From NCBI GenBank assembly GCA_963989245.1, contig OZ022342.1, positions 19,543,868 through 19,607,867 of the forward strand: a DNA stretch of 64,000 nt, given 5' to 3'. The notes beneath the pieces were generated by a model. The model saw only the letters and a program-made list of their open reading frames with translations, was not told the DNA's origin and did not search any database. Position numbers and translations under genes: made by a program. The DNA is from Nansenia antarctica. Taxonomy: Eukaryota > Chordata > Actinopteri > Argentiniformes > Microstomatidae. Every line of letters begins with the position of its first letter. Position 1 is the first letter of the stretch. Of the stretch, positions 23,090 to 34,468 are shown piece after piece.

Positions 23090-25501
23090 CTCGTATGTGT
23101 CGCCTGCGCTGTTCAGTGTCATGATACTTTCTCCAATGATCTCAACTGGACACTTCTTCATTGTGTTATCAGCACGCAGCGTGTTGTCATTGTATGATGT
23201 CACAAACTTGAAGTCACTGGTGCGTGAGCCCGTTGTCAGGTATGCGTCATAATTGTAAGAGCTACGGAGAGTTCCAGCTCCATCCACCTCTGCATAGTTG
23301 GGAGGGAAATACGCGCTGGGAATGGTGACTGCTCCATCAAACAACATTCGAGGCTTTCTCCTACGGCAAAACCTCACGGCCACGATGAGAATAATGAAAG
23401 TGAGGAAAAAGGTGGAAACGGAAACTAGTGCGATGATCAGGTAGGAGGTTAGTTTGGAACTACTCCCATCATAAGACATGTCTTTCAGTTCTGGAACTTC
23501 AGCCAAGTTGTCTGAAATAAGTAAATATACTAAACAGGTTGTAGAGAGAGAGGGCTGTCCGTTATCCTTCACTGATATAACAAGGTTCTGCTTCATACTG
23601 TCAGATTCAGAAATGTCCCGCTGTGCCCTGATCTCTCCGCTGTGGAGACCGATAGTGAAAAGTCCCGGATCAGTCGATTTCACAATCTGATATGAAAGCC
23701 ACGCGTTCTGTCCAGAGTCAGCATCCACAGCTATCACCTTGGAAACAAGGGACCCCGCCATAGCAGCTTTGGGGACCATCTCAGTCATCAAGGAGTTACC
23801 TGCTGGAGCAGGATATAATATCTGTGGAGAGTTATCATTCTCATCTGTTATGAAGACGCTCACAGTCACGTTACTGCTGAGTGGAGGAGAACCATTGTCT
23901 CTGGCTACAACGTGGACTTTGAATCTCCTAAACTGTTCATAATCAAATGCTCTCACAGCATGGATCACCCCTGTGTCTCCATTAATGGATAAGAATGACG
24001 ATACTGGAACACCGTTGACTTCACTGGGCAGTAGAGAATAGACCACTGTACCGTTCTGTCTCCAGTCTGGGTCTCTGGCAGTAACAGAACATATAGAGGA
24101 GCCAGGCTTGTTATTCTCAGTCACATAGGCGCTGTAGGATTGTTCTTCAAATGCAGGTGGATTGTCATTGACGTCTGAGACAGATAAATGAATAGTCTTT
24201 GAAGAAGTTAAAGGTGGAGAACCCTCATCTGTAGCCGTTATTGTGATGTTATAATCTGATAGAATCTCACGGTCTAGTTCAGTTGTTGTAACTAAAGAAT
24301 AATAATTCTTAATTGAAGGATTTAATTTGAAGGGAACATTTTGTTGAATGGAGCATCGAACCTGTCTATTTCTCTCCGAATCTTTATCCTGTACATTGAT
24401 GATGCCCACCTCAGTGCCAGGTAACACATTCTCAGGGATTGGATTTTTTAAAGATTTAAGAGATATCACGGGCTCATTATCGTTCACGTCAGTGATTTCA
24501 ATAATAACTTTAGCAAAAGAGGACAATCCCGACCCGTCCTTTCCTTGGATCCGTAATTCATGAATCGACTCTACTTCATAATCAATTTTTCCGCCAACTT
24601 TAATTTCCCCCCTTGTAGGGTCAAGTTTAAACAATTGATTCCCCTCATTTGAAACACGCCCGAAATCATAGGTTACTTCCCCATTAGCTCCCTCGTCGGC
24701 ATCTGTGGCTCTAACAGTTGCCACCAAAGTATCGATTGGAGAATTTTCAGGTATCATGACTTTGTAGACCTTTTGACTAAATACTGGAATATTATCGTTT
24801 GCATCCAGCACAGTGACGTGTATGACTACTGTACCAGATCTCTGCGGATTTCCGCCGTCAATCGCAGTCAGTAACAATGTCACCTCCTGTTGTTTTTCAC
24901 GATCCAGCTCCTTGTCTAAAACTACCTCGCTGTATTTCCCTCCGTCAGAGTTGGTATTAACAGCTAAGGTAAAATGGTCGTTCCTTTGTAGGCTGTATCC
25001 TTGAACAGCATTCAGTCCTATATCTGCATCGTGAGCCTCATTGAGCGTAAATCGAGCGCCCTTGACTGCTGATTCTCTGATCTCGAATTTCACGACATCT
25101 TCCGTAAACTGTGGCGAATTATCATTAATATCTTGTATCTGAATGATGATGCGGTGTAATTCCAAAGGATTCTCCATAACCATTTCATATTCCAATGCGC
25201 ACGAAATCCGCCTTCCGCAAAGCTGCTCCCTGTCAATTCTCTCAGCAACAACCAAATCACCAGTACTCCGATTTATTTCACAATAACGCCTACTGCTGCC
25301 ATCCATTTCTAAACGAGCCTCTCGAGCTGAAAGTATGTTATGATCTACCCTGAGATCATTCGCAATATTCCCGATCACAGATCCCAGTTCCATTTCCTCC
25401 GGTATAGAATAGCTCATATCTCCATTGCTGTCCCGCAGAAGGAACATGAAGACAATCAGATCGAATATCCAGACCGAACGAGAGAATCCTTTGTATTCCA
25501 T
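23090..25501 (-). CDS. Gamma-type protocadherin variable exon F (chimeric: divergent EC1-EC3, shared EC4 onward)
   Basis: The exon has 804 codons with donor GAG|GTAAAT. The signal peptide (MEYKGFSRSVWIFDLIVFMF, 1-27) and EC1-EC3 differ from the MEHVGLS group, for example MSYSIPEEMELGS, RRISCALEYEMVMENP and VATVRATDADEGANGEV. From VPENVLPGTEVGIINV at the start of EC4 the sequence becomes nearly that of exon C, including TTTELDREILS, and then the common EC5-tail sequence. The switch lies near 24430-24460. The tail reads KKCPVEIIGES, where others have KKSPVE. Its promoter variant matches exon A, and its 3' flank matches exons E and H. Confidence 0.93.
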
Positions 25502-25677
25502 TGTCTGAATTAACCAACCAACCCCACTCTTGGTGACTGCGTGAGATCAAAATGTAAAAAAAAGACTGATCAACAGCCCAATATTCAGTGCTGCCGATAG
25601 ATTTGTTTTCTACGATCCTCTCTCCCTTCTTTACATATGACATTAGAAGGTGGAGAGATCTATATTCTACAATAGTT

Positions 25678-25692
25678 GGTGAATAGCGACAC
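25678..25692 (-). promoter_or_regulatory. CSE promoter element of exon F
   Basis: The minus strand reads GTGTCGCTATTCACC, the same variant as exon A, about 180 bp upstream of the ATG. Confidence 0.75.
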
Positions 25693-26732
25693 ACTGAGTA
25701 CTTTTCAAAAACTGCAATAACTATAGGCTTCAAACAAAGTATTCCACATGAAAACAATTAGCCTATAATGTAAATCGTGCAAATACAATGATATTACTTT
25801 AGATGGTAAAGTTTTGTGCCAATTAGTACATTTCTAAATGTAATACATATCGTCATGTTGATTTCGATTTTAGCAATAAAAACAAACATGGTCAACTATA
25901 GGCTACACTTTTGTGGCATGTATATATTTTTTTACATGTGCGCTGTTCGCAGTTCTCGTTTCCAGAGTTGGTGTAAGCAAGCCCTTACGCAACCTTTTAC
26001 TTCAACGAAACCCATGTAAATAGGAATTGTAGCATAACATTTAGTTAGGGTACACTATATGATAGAGTGTAGGCCCTAATTCACATTAAACATTATCAAC
26101 ATATCCTAGAGGAAAGCATTTCGCAAAGGCCTTTACATATCAATGAAAAAGTAGCTTGTTGGCGCTGTCTACATTACTGGTTCTGAAACGGAATTGTTGG
26201 AATCCTTGTTGAACAGCAGCAATTGGAGATAGGATCGCAAGCCATATGTTGAAAAAACATCGGTTTCTGTCTGGGCTATTGCAGTGTATCTTCATTGATA
26301 ATGCTTTGCTAAATATTCCAGCTCGAAAGGATAATTCATAGACAGAGAGAGGGGATAGACCACTCAACACTCTACCCGTACATTACAGTATAGCAAAAAT
26401 CACATTCGGTAGCATATAATATAATTCCATTGGCCAATGAAATATATCTGCAAGATGTAAAGTTATCTTAACTTCGAAATACATTGCTAGCGTATCAATT
26501 CTATATTAATGGCATATAGTTGTTATAGCTACATAAATGTAATGTTGTTGCTTCACACTTCTAAAAATGCACATGGTAAGGACACAAGGATTATACTAGC
26601 CAATTAAAATATTGTAAGACATGGAATAGCTTGGGCATTCTCAAAAAGTGAATCATGTACAATTCATTATAATTGCTTACAATGTTCAAATCGTGAAAGA
26701 GAAAATACATTAGTGCAGCCATGTTAGCTCAC
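25693..26732. other. Intergenic block F-G, unique
   Basis: This block is not a copy of the other intergenic units. I see no gene or recognisable repeat in it. Confidence 0.55.
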
Positions 26733-29141
26733 CTCGAATTCCCCAGCGGTATTCAGCATGTGTGTGCTGTCCTCAACCGAGATGTTTAGGTTATTCTTCA
26801 GAGTGTTATCAGACAGTAGCGTGTTGTCATTGTATGACGTAACAAACTTGAAGTCACTGGTGCGTGAGCCCGTTGTCAGGTATGCGTCATAATTGTAAGA
26901 GCTACGGAGAGTTCCAGCTCCGTCCACCTCTGCATAGTTGGGAGGGAAATACGCGCTGGGAATGGTGACTGCTCCATCAAACAACATTCGAGGCTTTCTC
27001 CTACGGCAAAACCTCACGGCCACGATGAGAATAATGAAAGTGATGAAAAAAGTGGAAACGGAAACTAACGCGATGATCAGGTAGGAGGTTAGTTTGGAAC
27101 TACTCCCATCATAAGACATGTCTTTCAGTTCTGGAACTTCAGCCAAGTTGTCTGATATTAGTAAATATACTGAACATGTTGTAGAGAGAGAGGGCTGTCC
27201 GTTATCTTTCACTGATATAACAAGGTTCTGCTTCATACTATCAGATTCAGAAATGTCCCGCTGTGCCCTGATCTCTCCGCTGTGGAGACCTATATTGAAA
27301 AGTCCCGGATCAGTCGATTTCACGATCTGATATGAAAGCCACGCGTTCTGTCCAGAGTCAGAATCCACAGCGATCACCTTGGAAACAAGTGACCCCGACA
27401 TAGCAGCTTTGGGGACCAGCTCAGTCATCAAGGAGTTCCCTGCTGAAGCAGGATATAATATCTGTGGAGAGTTATCATTCTCATCTGTTGTGAAGACACT
27501 CACAGTCACGTTACTGCTGAGCGGAGGAGAACCATTGTCTCTGGCTACAACGTGGACTTTGAAGCTCCTAAACTGTTCATAATCAAATGCTCTCACAGCA
27601 TGGATCACCCCGGTGTCTCCGTTAATGGATAAGAATGACGACACTGGAACACCGTTGACCTCACTGGGCAGTAGAGAATAGACCACTGTACCGTTCTGTC
27701 TCCAGTCTGGGTCTCTGGCAGTAACAGAACATATAGAGGAGCCAGGCTTGTTATTCTCAGTCACATAGGCGCTGTAGGATTGTTCTTCAAACACAGGTGG
27801 ATTGTCATTGACGTCAGAGACTGATAAATGAATAGTCTTTGAGGAGGACAAAGGTGGAGACCCTTCATCCGTAGCAGTGATTGTGATGTTATAATCTGAT
27901 ATCATCTCGCGGTCTAGTTTACTTGTGGTAACCAGAGAATAATAATTTTTGATTGAGGGGCTTAATTTGAAAGGAAAATGTTGCTGAATAGAGCAGCGGA
28001 CCTGTCTATTCCTCTCTGAGTCTTTATCCTGTACATTAATGATGCCCACCTCTGTGCCAGGTAACACATTCTCAGGAACAGGATTGTTAAGCGATTTGAT
28101 TAATATCATAGGTGCATTGTCATTCACATCTGTGATTTCGATAACAACTTTACAATTTGAAGCTGACCCTAAACCATCTTTTCCCTGTACGCTCATTTCA
28201 TAATATGTTTTCTCTTCAAAGTCAATTGGGCCTATTACTCTTATTTCACCGGTTGTCTCATTCATAGAAAACAGTTTTGCTCCTCTGTTACTTACACGAG
28301 TCAGCTGATAAGTCACTAGACCATTCAGTCCTTCGTCTGCATCAGTGGCCGTCACCTTCGTAACGACTGTACCTAACGGAGCGTTTTCGGGAAGACTGAC
28401 CTTGTAAATATTCTGACTAAACACTGGAATATTATCGTTGGCATCCAACACAGTGACGTGTATAACAACAGTACCAGATCTCTGTGGAGTCCCACCGTCA
28501 ACCGCTGTGAGTAACAACGTCACTTTCTCTTGCTGTTCACGATCTAACTCATTCTCTACCACTAATTCACTATACTTTCCTCCATCTGGGTTGCTATTAA
28601 CAGCTAATGCAAAGTAGTCATTTTTTTCCAGGGAATATTGTTGAACTGCATTTAGCCCTATATCCGCATCGTGGGCCTCGTTTAGGAGGAAACGCGTTCC
28701 TCTAACGGCCGATTCTCTGATTTCTAGGAGAATGCGGTCATTCGGAAAAATTGGAGAGTTATCGTTTGTATCTTGAATTTGCACAATAATACGATGTAAT
28801 TCTAGGGGATTTTCTAACACAAGCTCGTATGTCAAGGTACAAGAAACCCTCGACCCACACAGCTCCTCCCTGTCTATTGTTTCAGCCACAACAAAATCTC
28901 CAGTATTCAGATTAATGTCACAATAACGTTGACTACTGCCATCTATATCCAAACGAGCCTTACGAGCAGACAAACCTTTCGCATCCAACCCCAGATCCTT
29001 AGCTAAGTTTCCAATCACAGATCCGCGTTTCATTTCCTCCGGAATAGCATAGTTCATGTCTCCAAGGCTTGTCCGCACTACGAAAAACATGAAGAACAAA
29101 CAGAATGTCGAGACCGATACTGATAATCCAACGTGTCCCAT
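26733..29141 (-). CDS. Gamma-type protocadherin variable exon G (mosaic of B and E, with its own tail end)
   Basis: The exon has 803 codons ending at GAG|GTGAGC. The signal peptide is MGHVGLSVSVSTFCLFFMFF (about 1-27). EC1 resembles exon E (QDTNDNSPIFPNDR). EC2, from SAVRGTRFLLNEAHDAD to DANDNIPVF, is identical to exon B over about 276 bp (28434-28709 versus 9158-9433). EC3 matches exon E over about 300 bp with a single visible difference. EC5 to the membrane segment is the common gamma sequence. The last 30 residues differ (LLSDNTLKNNLNISVEDS, then MLNTAGEFE), so its splice-proximal tail is not the DTYE type. Role as for the others; the EC2/EC3 combination would change trans-binding specificity (inference). 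Confidence 0.93.
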
Positions 29142-30659
29142 AATCCCAAACTGTATAGGTCCTGCTCAAACGTCAAAGGCGTATAATATGTTTTTCAACT
29201 CTCAAAATCAAACATATACTCCGTAATCGTGTCCCATAAAACGCACACTATATTCCATCTAAAAGAGCCGATGGCTTTTGTCACCGAAAATATATTCTTC
29301 CCTTTTACGGTTAAACTGGGTGGAGACATGTCTATCGTCCAATATTCAGTGAACAGCGACGCGTAGAGTACTCCTTGGAAAACTACATTCAAATGTTTAA
29401 AACAGAGATTCCAACACAAAGGCTGTAGATACAACATACATCGCTTGAATTACAGTTGTTCACATGAAGTATAGCCAACATTACACATACTTTAGCCTAA
29501 TGCATGGAGGGGGGGAAATATGTTTTTGTTCCCTTATACGTTGTACAGCTGGAAGGCCGACCATTAGCTCAGTACATTTCCCTTCTTTGAATCTTCTACG
29601 GAGCTGTCCATGTGTGTGGTGCTGAAACATTGCAGACGTCCTTTTTCTAAATTACAACCCGGTAGCCTACTTATCTTACTGGTAGGCCTATACGTAGCTT
29701 ATTCGTAATGGAAAATAATGACTGATCAATTGACCAACCACAAATGACAAAGAACAACCTATATTTACAGTATGTGTATTACATAAACCGATACTGCATG
29801 ACATGTCATTTAATGTAAATAGATTTAGTAGTGGTTTTGCTATGCAAAAGGCCTATACAAATCTAATTATTAAACTAATCATTTATTAGATCAGCATTAC
29901 TGAAGTAATTAAATGATAATTTGCTTACATCGAATTAAGCTATAATAAACCCATGTCTACAATAAATGTAAAGCCATATAGAAATGTCAGGAAGACAGGA
30001 GAGAGTAATTATAGCATCAATATACCAACATGTGCATTGTGATCTGACTATGTAAATCAATACATGATTAGCCATGTGACCACAGTTCACTATCACACAC
30101 CAGATGTAATAAAGCACTGCAGTGTTTAATAAAACAACACAACCCAAAATGTGCAATGGACAAGGTCAGAGAGAACAGGTGGAATTAAACGTGTATTGTT
30201 CAAGCAGGTGAAAAAACACACTTCAAGTCCATAGAAATCTAATTCTTGAACAATTAACATTTTAGATCAGCATTAATGACATAATAAATTGATCATTTTA
30301 ATTGTATTTCATCCAACTTGTATAAGCCAATTTCTTCCATGAAATTAAAGAGCACAATGAGAATATCTCATTAAGAATAGCCAGAAACAATAAAGAAGAC
30401 TAGAGAATCATTAAAGCATTAAAATACCAATATGTGCCAGTATGTATCCATGTGAATCAATACATGTTTGGTCACACACCAGCAGCAAAAATAGCATTGC
30501 AGTGTTTGAGTTAAAAACATATTCCATCCTTCATACAAGCTCAGATACCTTAGAATTCAGAGAGGATGATAAAATCCTACAGTTCAAGAAGGTAAAAAGC
30601 AGATAAAAAATGTAAGCAATCATGTATTCAAGGCTATGACGTTAAAATGTGGGATTTAC
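29142..30659. other. Intergenic block G-H
   Basis: This is the third copy of the D-E unit, without the fold-back insertion. No gene is seen apart from the exon G CSE. Confidence 0.75.
29348..29363 (-). promoter_or_regulatory. CSE promoter element of exon G
   Basis: The minus strand reads CGCGTCGCTGTTCACT, 207-222 bp upstream of the ATG. Confidence 0.8.
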
Positions 30660-33074
30660 CTCGTATGTGTCGCCTGCGCTGTTCAGTGTCATGATACTTT
30701 CTCCAATGATCTCAACTGGACTCTTCTTCATTGTGTTATCAGCACGCAGCGTGTTGTCATTGTATGATGTCACAAACTTGAAGTCACTGGTGCGTGAGCC
30801 CGTTGTCAGGTATGCGTCATAATTGTAAGAGCTACGGAGAGTTCCAGCTCCATCCACCTCTGCATAGTTGGGAGGGAAATACGCGCTGGGAATGGTGACT
30901 GCTCCATCAAACAACATTCGAGGCTTTCTCCTACGGCAAAACCTCACGGCCACGATGAGAATAATGAAAGTGATGAAAAAGGTGGAAACGGAAACTAGTG
31001 CGATGATCAGGTAGGAGGTTAGTTTGGAACTACTCCCATCATAAGACATGTCTTTCAGTTCTGGAACTTCAGCCAAGTTGTCTGATATTAGTAAATATAC
31101 TGAACAGGTTGTAGAGAGAGAGGGCTGTCCGTTATCTTTCACTGATACAACAAGGTTCTGCTTCATACTGTCAGATTCAGAAATGTCCCGTTGTACCCTG
31201 ATCCCTCCGGTGTGGAGACCAATAGTGAAAAGTCCGGGATCAGTCGATTTGACGATCTGATATGAAAGCCACGCGTTCTGTCCAGAGTCAGCATCCACAG
31301 CTATGACCTTGGAAACAAGTGACCCCGCCATAGCAGCTTTAGGGACCATCTCAGTCATCAAGGAGTTCCCTGCTAAAGCAGGATATAATATCAGTGGAGA
31401 GTTATCATTCTCATCTGTTATGAAGACACTCACAGTCACGTTACTGCTGAGCGGAGGAGAACCATTGTCTCTGGCTACAACGTGGACTTCGAAGCTCCTA
31501 AACTGTTCATAATCAAATGCTCTCACAGCATGGATCACCCCCGTGTCTCCGTTAATGGATAAGAATGACGACACTGGAACACCGTTGACCTCACTGGGCA
31601 GTAGAGAATAGACCACTGTACCGTTCTGTCTCCAGTCTGGGTCTCTGGCAGTAACAGAACATATAGAGGAGCCAGCCTTGTTATTCTCAGTCACATAGGC
31701 GCTGTAGGATTGTTCTTCAAATGCAGGTGGATTGTCATTAACATCAGCAACCACTAACGTAATCGTTTTTAAAGAGGAAAGTGGTGGAGATCCGTCGTCT
31801 GTGGCAACAAGAGTGATGTTGTATTCTGACTGTGCCTCACGATCCAACCCCACAGCAGTAACCAGGGAAAAATGATTTTTGATTGATGGGGACAATTTGA
31901 AAGGTGTGTTCTCCTCAACTGAACATCTGACTTTGTTGTTTAACTCAGAATCGTTGTCCTGTACGTATATTAAGGCAACCTCTGTACCAGCCGGTGAGTT
32001 TTCCGGAAATGGTGATTTTATCGATTTTACGATTATGGCTGGAGCGTTGTCGTTCATATCAATAAGGTCTACCATAACTTTACACGAACCCGCTTGGCCC
32101 GCTCCGTCTTTTGCTTTAACACGGAGCTCGTATGAAGATGTGTCCTCGAAATCTATTATTTCTTTGATGTGAATCTGTCCAGTTTTTGGATTAATGGAAA
32201 AAGTATTTTTTGCTTTTAGAGAGATATGACTGAATTCATATGTAACCTGTCCATTTGCCCCCTCATCTGCATCGGTAGCACTGACAGTCACAACGACTGT
32301 TCCTAATGGAGCGTTTTCAGGCACACTCACCTTGTAAACTGATTGTGTAAAAACAGGGACATTATCATTAGCATCTAGAACCCGGACTTGTATAACTACT
32401 GTGCCGGATTTCTGTGGCTTGCCCCCGTCATAAGCTGTCAATGTAAGCGTGTGCTCGTCCTGATTTTCACGGTCCAGTTCATTCTCAAGCACTATCTCTG
32501 CGTATTTACCTGTATCCGCATTGGTGTGAACAGACAATGTGAAATGTTCATTTGCCGACAGGGTGTAACCCTGAACGGAATTCGCTCCTGTATCTGGGTC
32601 CAGAGCCTCATCAATGGAAAATCGTTCTCCTTTATCTGCTGATTCGCTGATCTCCAATTTTATCATATCATTCGGAAATGCTGGAGAATTGTCATTGACA
32701 TCTTGGATATCAAGTGAGACACGGTGCAACTCTAACGGATTTTCTAAAAAGAAGTCGAAATTCAACGTACACGAAGGCCTTTGTCCACACAGCTCCTCTC
32801 TGTCTATCCGTTCCTTCACAATCATATCCCCGGTCTTCTGGTTAATGTCGCAGTATCGTTTACTACCTTTGAATTCGATCCTTGGACTGCGGTTTGACAG
32901 CATTTTCACATCAATGTCCAAATCCTGCGAGAACCTCCCAACCACAGAACCGAGTTTAATTTCCTCTGCAATTGAATATCGAACATCTCCGTTGCATCTT
33001 TGGACAGTAAACAATAGGAGGACAAAGGTGCTCCATCGAACCCACCTAGGTAGGGCGTCTCGTTCATATCCCAT
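30660..33074 (-). CDS. Gamma-type protocadherin variable exon H
   Basis: The exon has 805 codons with donor GAG|GTAAAT. The start MGYERDALPRWVRW at 33074 is chosen over the in-frame ATG at 33386, because the CSE lies between them and MGYERD opens a proper signal peptide (cut near VQRCNG). EC1-EC4 are strongly divergent from exons B-G, for example VRYSIAEEIKLGS, SNRSPRIEFKGSKRYCD, VARSIKSPFPEN-type linkers and VGLDREAQSEYNITLVATDDG. From FEEQSYSAYVTENN (EC5) to DTYE the sequence is essentially the common gamma one. EC6 carries GLHTGGIRVQRD, a small departure from GLHSGEIRAQRD. No break is seen. Confidence 0.92.
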
Positions 33075-33264
33075 TACAAAATGTTGACGAGTTAAAACTA
33101 TTCCAGTGATTATTATCCTTTGAAAATACGGATAAATATGACAACGTGCCTGAAGTATAAGTATCCGACGTGAAAGGCTTGACACAGAGAAACATTCACA
33201 ACCCGAGAGATATGGACGAGTCAGTGGTAGTAGTGGGTGGGTTTCAGGAGCATTTTCCTGTGTT

Positions 33265-33279
33265 AGTGAACAGCGACCC
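33265..33279 (-). promoter_or_regulatory. CSE promoter element of exon H
   Basis: The minus strand reads GGGTCGCTGTTCACT, 191-205 bp upstream of the chosen ATG. A LINE fragment begins only about 100 bp further upstream. Confidence 0.75.
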
Positions 33280-33379
33280 ACTGTGTTTAATACCAACATT
33301 GTCATGAGAGTCTTTGATATAAACACGAAGCCAATATTAGCTAAACTACTACACAATGTTATGTAACTAAAACTCAATG

Positions 33380-34242
33380 GTCTCAAGGTATCTCCTGAAC
33401 AATGTGACCATCATTTTGATCATCTCTACTGCTCACTGCTTTTACCATATTTAAATTATTGTGCGGAGGTTTGGGGCAACAATTATAAATGTTGACTACA
33501 ATCACTATTAATATTGCAAAAAAGAGCCATAAGGTTAATTCATAATTCCGGTTATAGAGATCACACAAATTAATTATTCTTAAAATCAAAAACATTAAAA
33601 TTCACGGATCTGGTCCACCTTCTAACAGCACAAATAATGTATAAAGCAAATAACAACCTACTCCCTAGGAATATTCAAAAATTGTTTTTTGATAGAGATG
33701 GGAGTTATAATTTGAGGGGGGAGTTAAATTTAAAACATATTTATGTACGTACAACGTTAAAAAGTTTTTGTTTTTCTATATGTGGAGTGAAGCTGTGGAA
33801 CGGATTGAGTGTGGAGCTAAAGCGGTGTCCAAGCATGACCCAGTTCAGAAAGCGGTATAAAAACATGGTTTTCACCAGGTACGAGGAGGAAGAAGGGCTT
33901 TGATAGTCACCAGTTGTTTTCACAGATTATTTGTTTATTTACATTATCTGTTTTCTATTGTTGGTACATATGTAAATACGTAAATAAATTTGATTTAATT
34001 TAAAAAATATTATATTTATATTGAAGTCAACTGCTGATTATTAATTATTAATCTCTGATTATTGGAGAAGGGGTAGGATTAAATAAGATTATGCTTCTTC
34101 CTACTCCTTTTCGGACATGTTAAGTAAATAGTGTTTTTTGTTTTGTTTTGTTTTTTCTTGTTTTTGTTTTGTTTTTTCTTGTTATAACTATTTCTTTTTT
34201 CACATGTTCGAAATAAAGCTTTCATTCATTCATTCATTCATC
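33380..34242 (+). mobile_element. LINE fragment (L2/CR1-like), C-terminal RT region plus 3' UTR and (ATTC)n tail
   Basis: The plus strand encodes pieces of a LINE ORF2 C-terminus: a LLLPYLNYCAEVWGNN-type motif, LQKRAIRLIHNSGYRDHTN, then an open stretch at 33637-33903 with MYKANNNLLPRNIQ and GVKLWNGLSVELK, ending YEEEEGL. Several in-frame stops show decay. The 3' UTR closely matches 1298-1745, and the tail is (CATT)n at 34222-34241. It is a 5'-truncated dead copy lying between exon H's promoter and exon I. Confidence 0.8.
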
Positions 34243-34468
34243 ATAAAACAGCTCTAATTAAAAGATGGAGATCTTCACTACTCGACTGCCACAAGGACTA
34301 ATGCACTGCAAACGGAAAGCCAACGGACATAAAAATAAATATAAAAAGACAGACATCACAAGGATGTTTAGAATGTGAAAGACATAAAACAAATGAACAC
34401 ATTCAATCAATTGTAGGCTATGGTAGAGTAATAAGGCAAACATACAGCACACCAACATGCTATCTTAC

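Noticed and set aside
33075..33386. N-terminal extension of exon H starting at the upstream in-frame ATG
   Set aside because: The extension crosses the promoter element at 33265-33279 and has no counterpart in other exons; MGYERD at 33074 opens a normal signal peptide.
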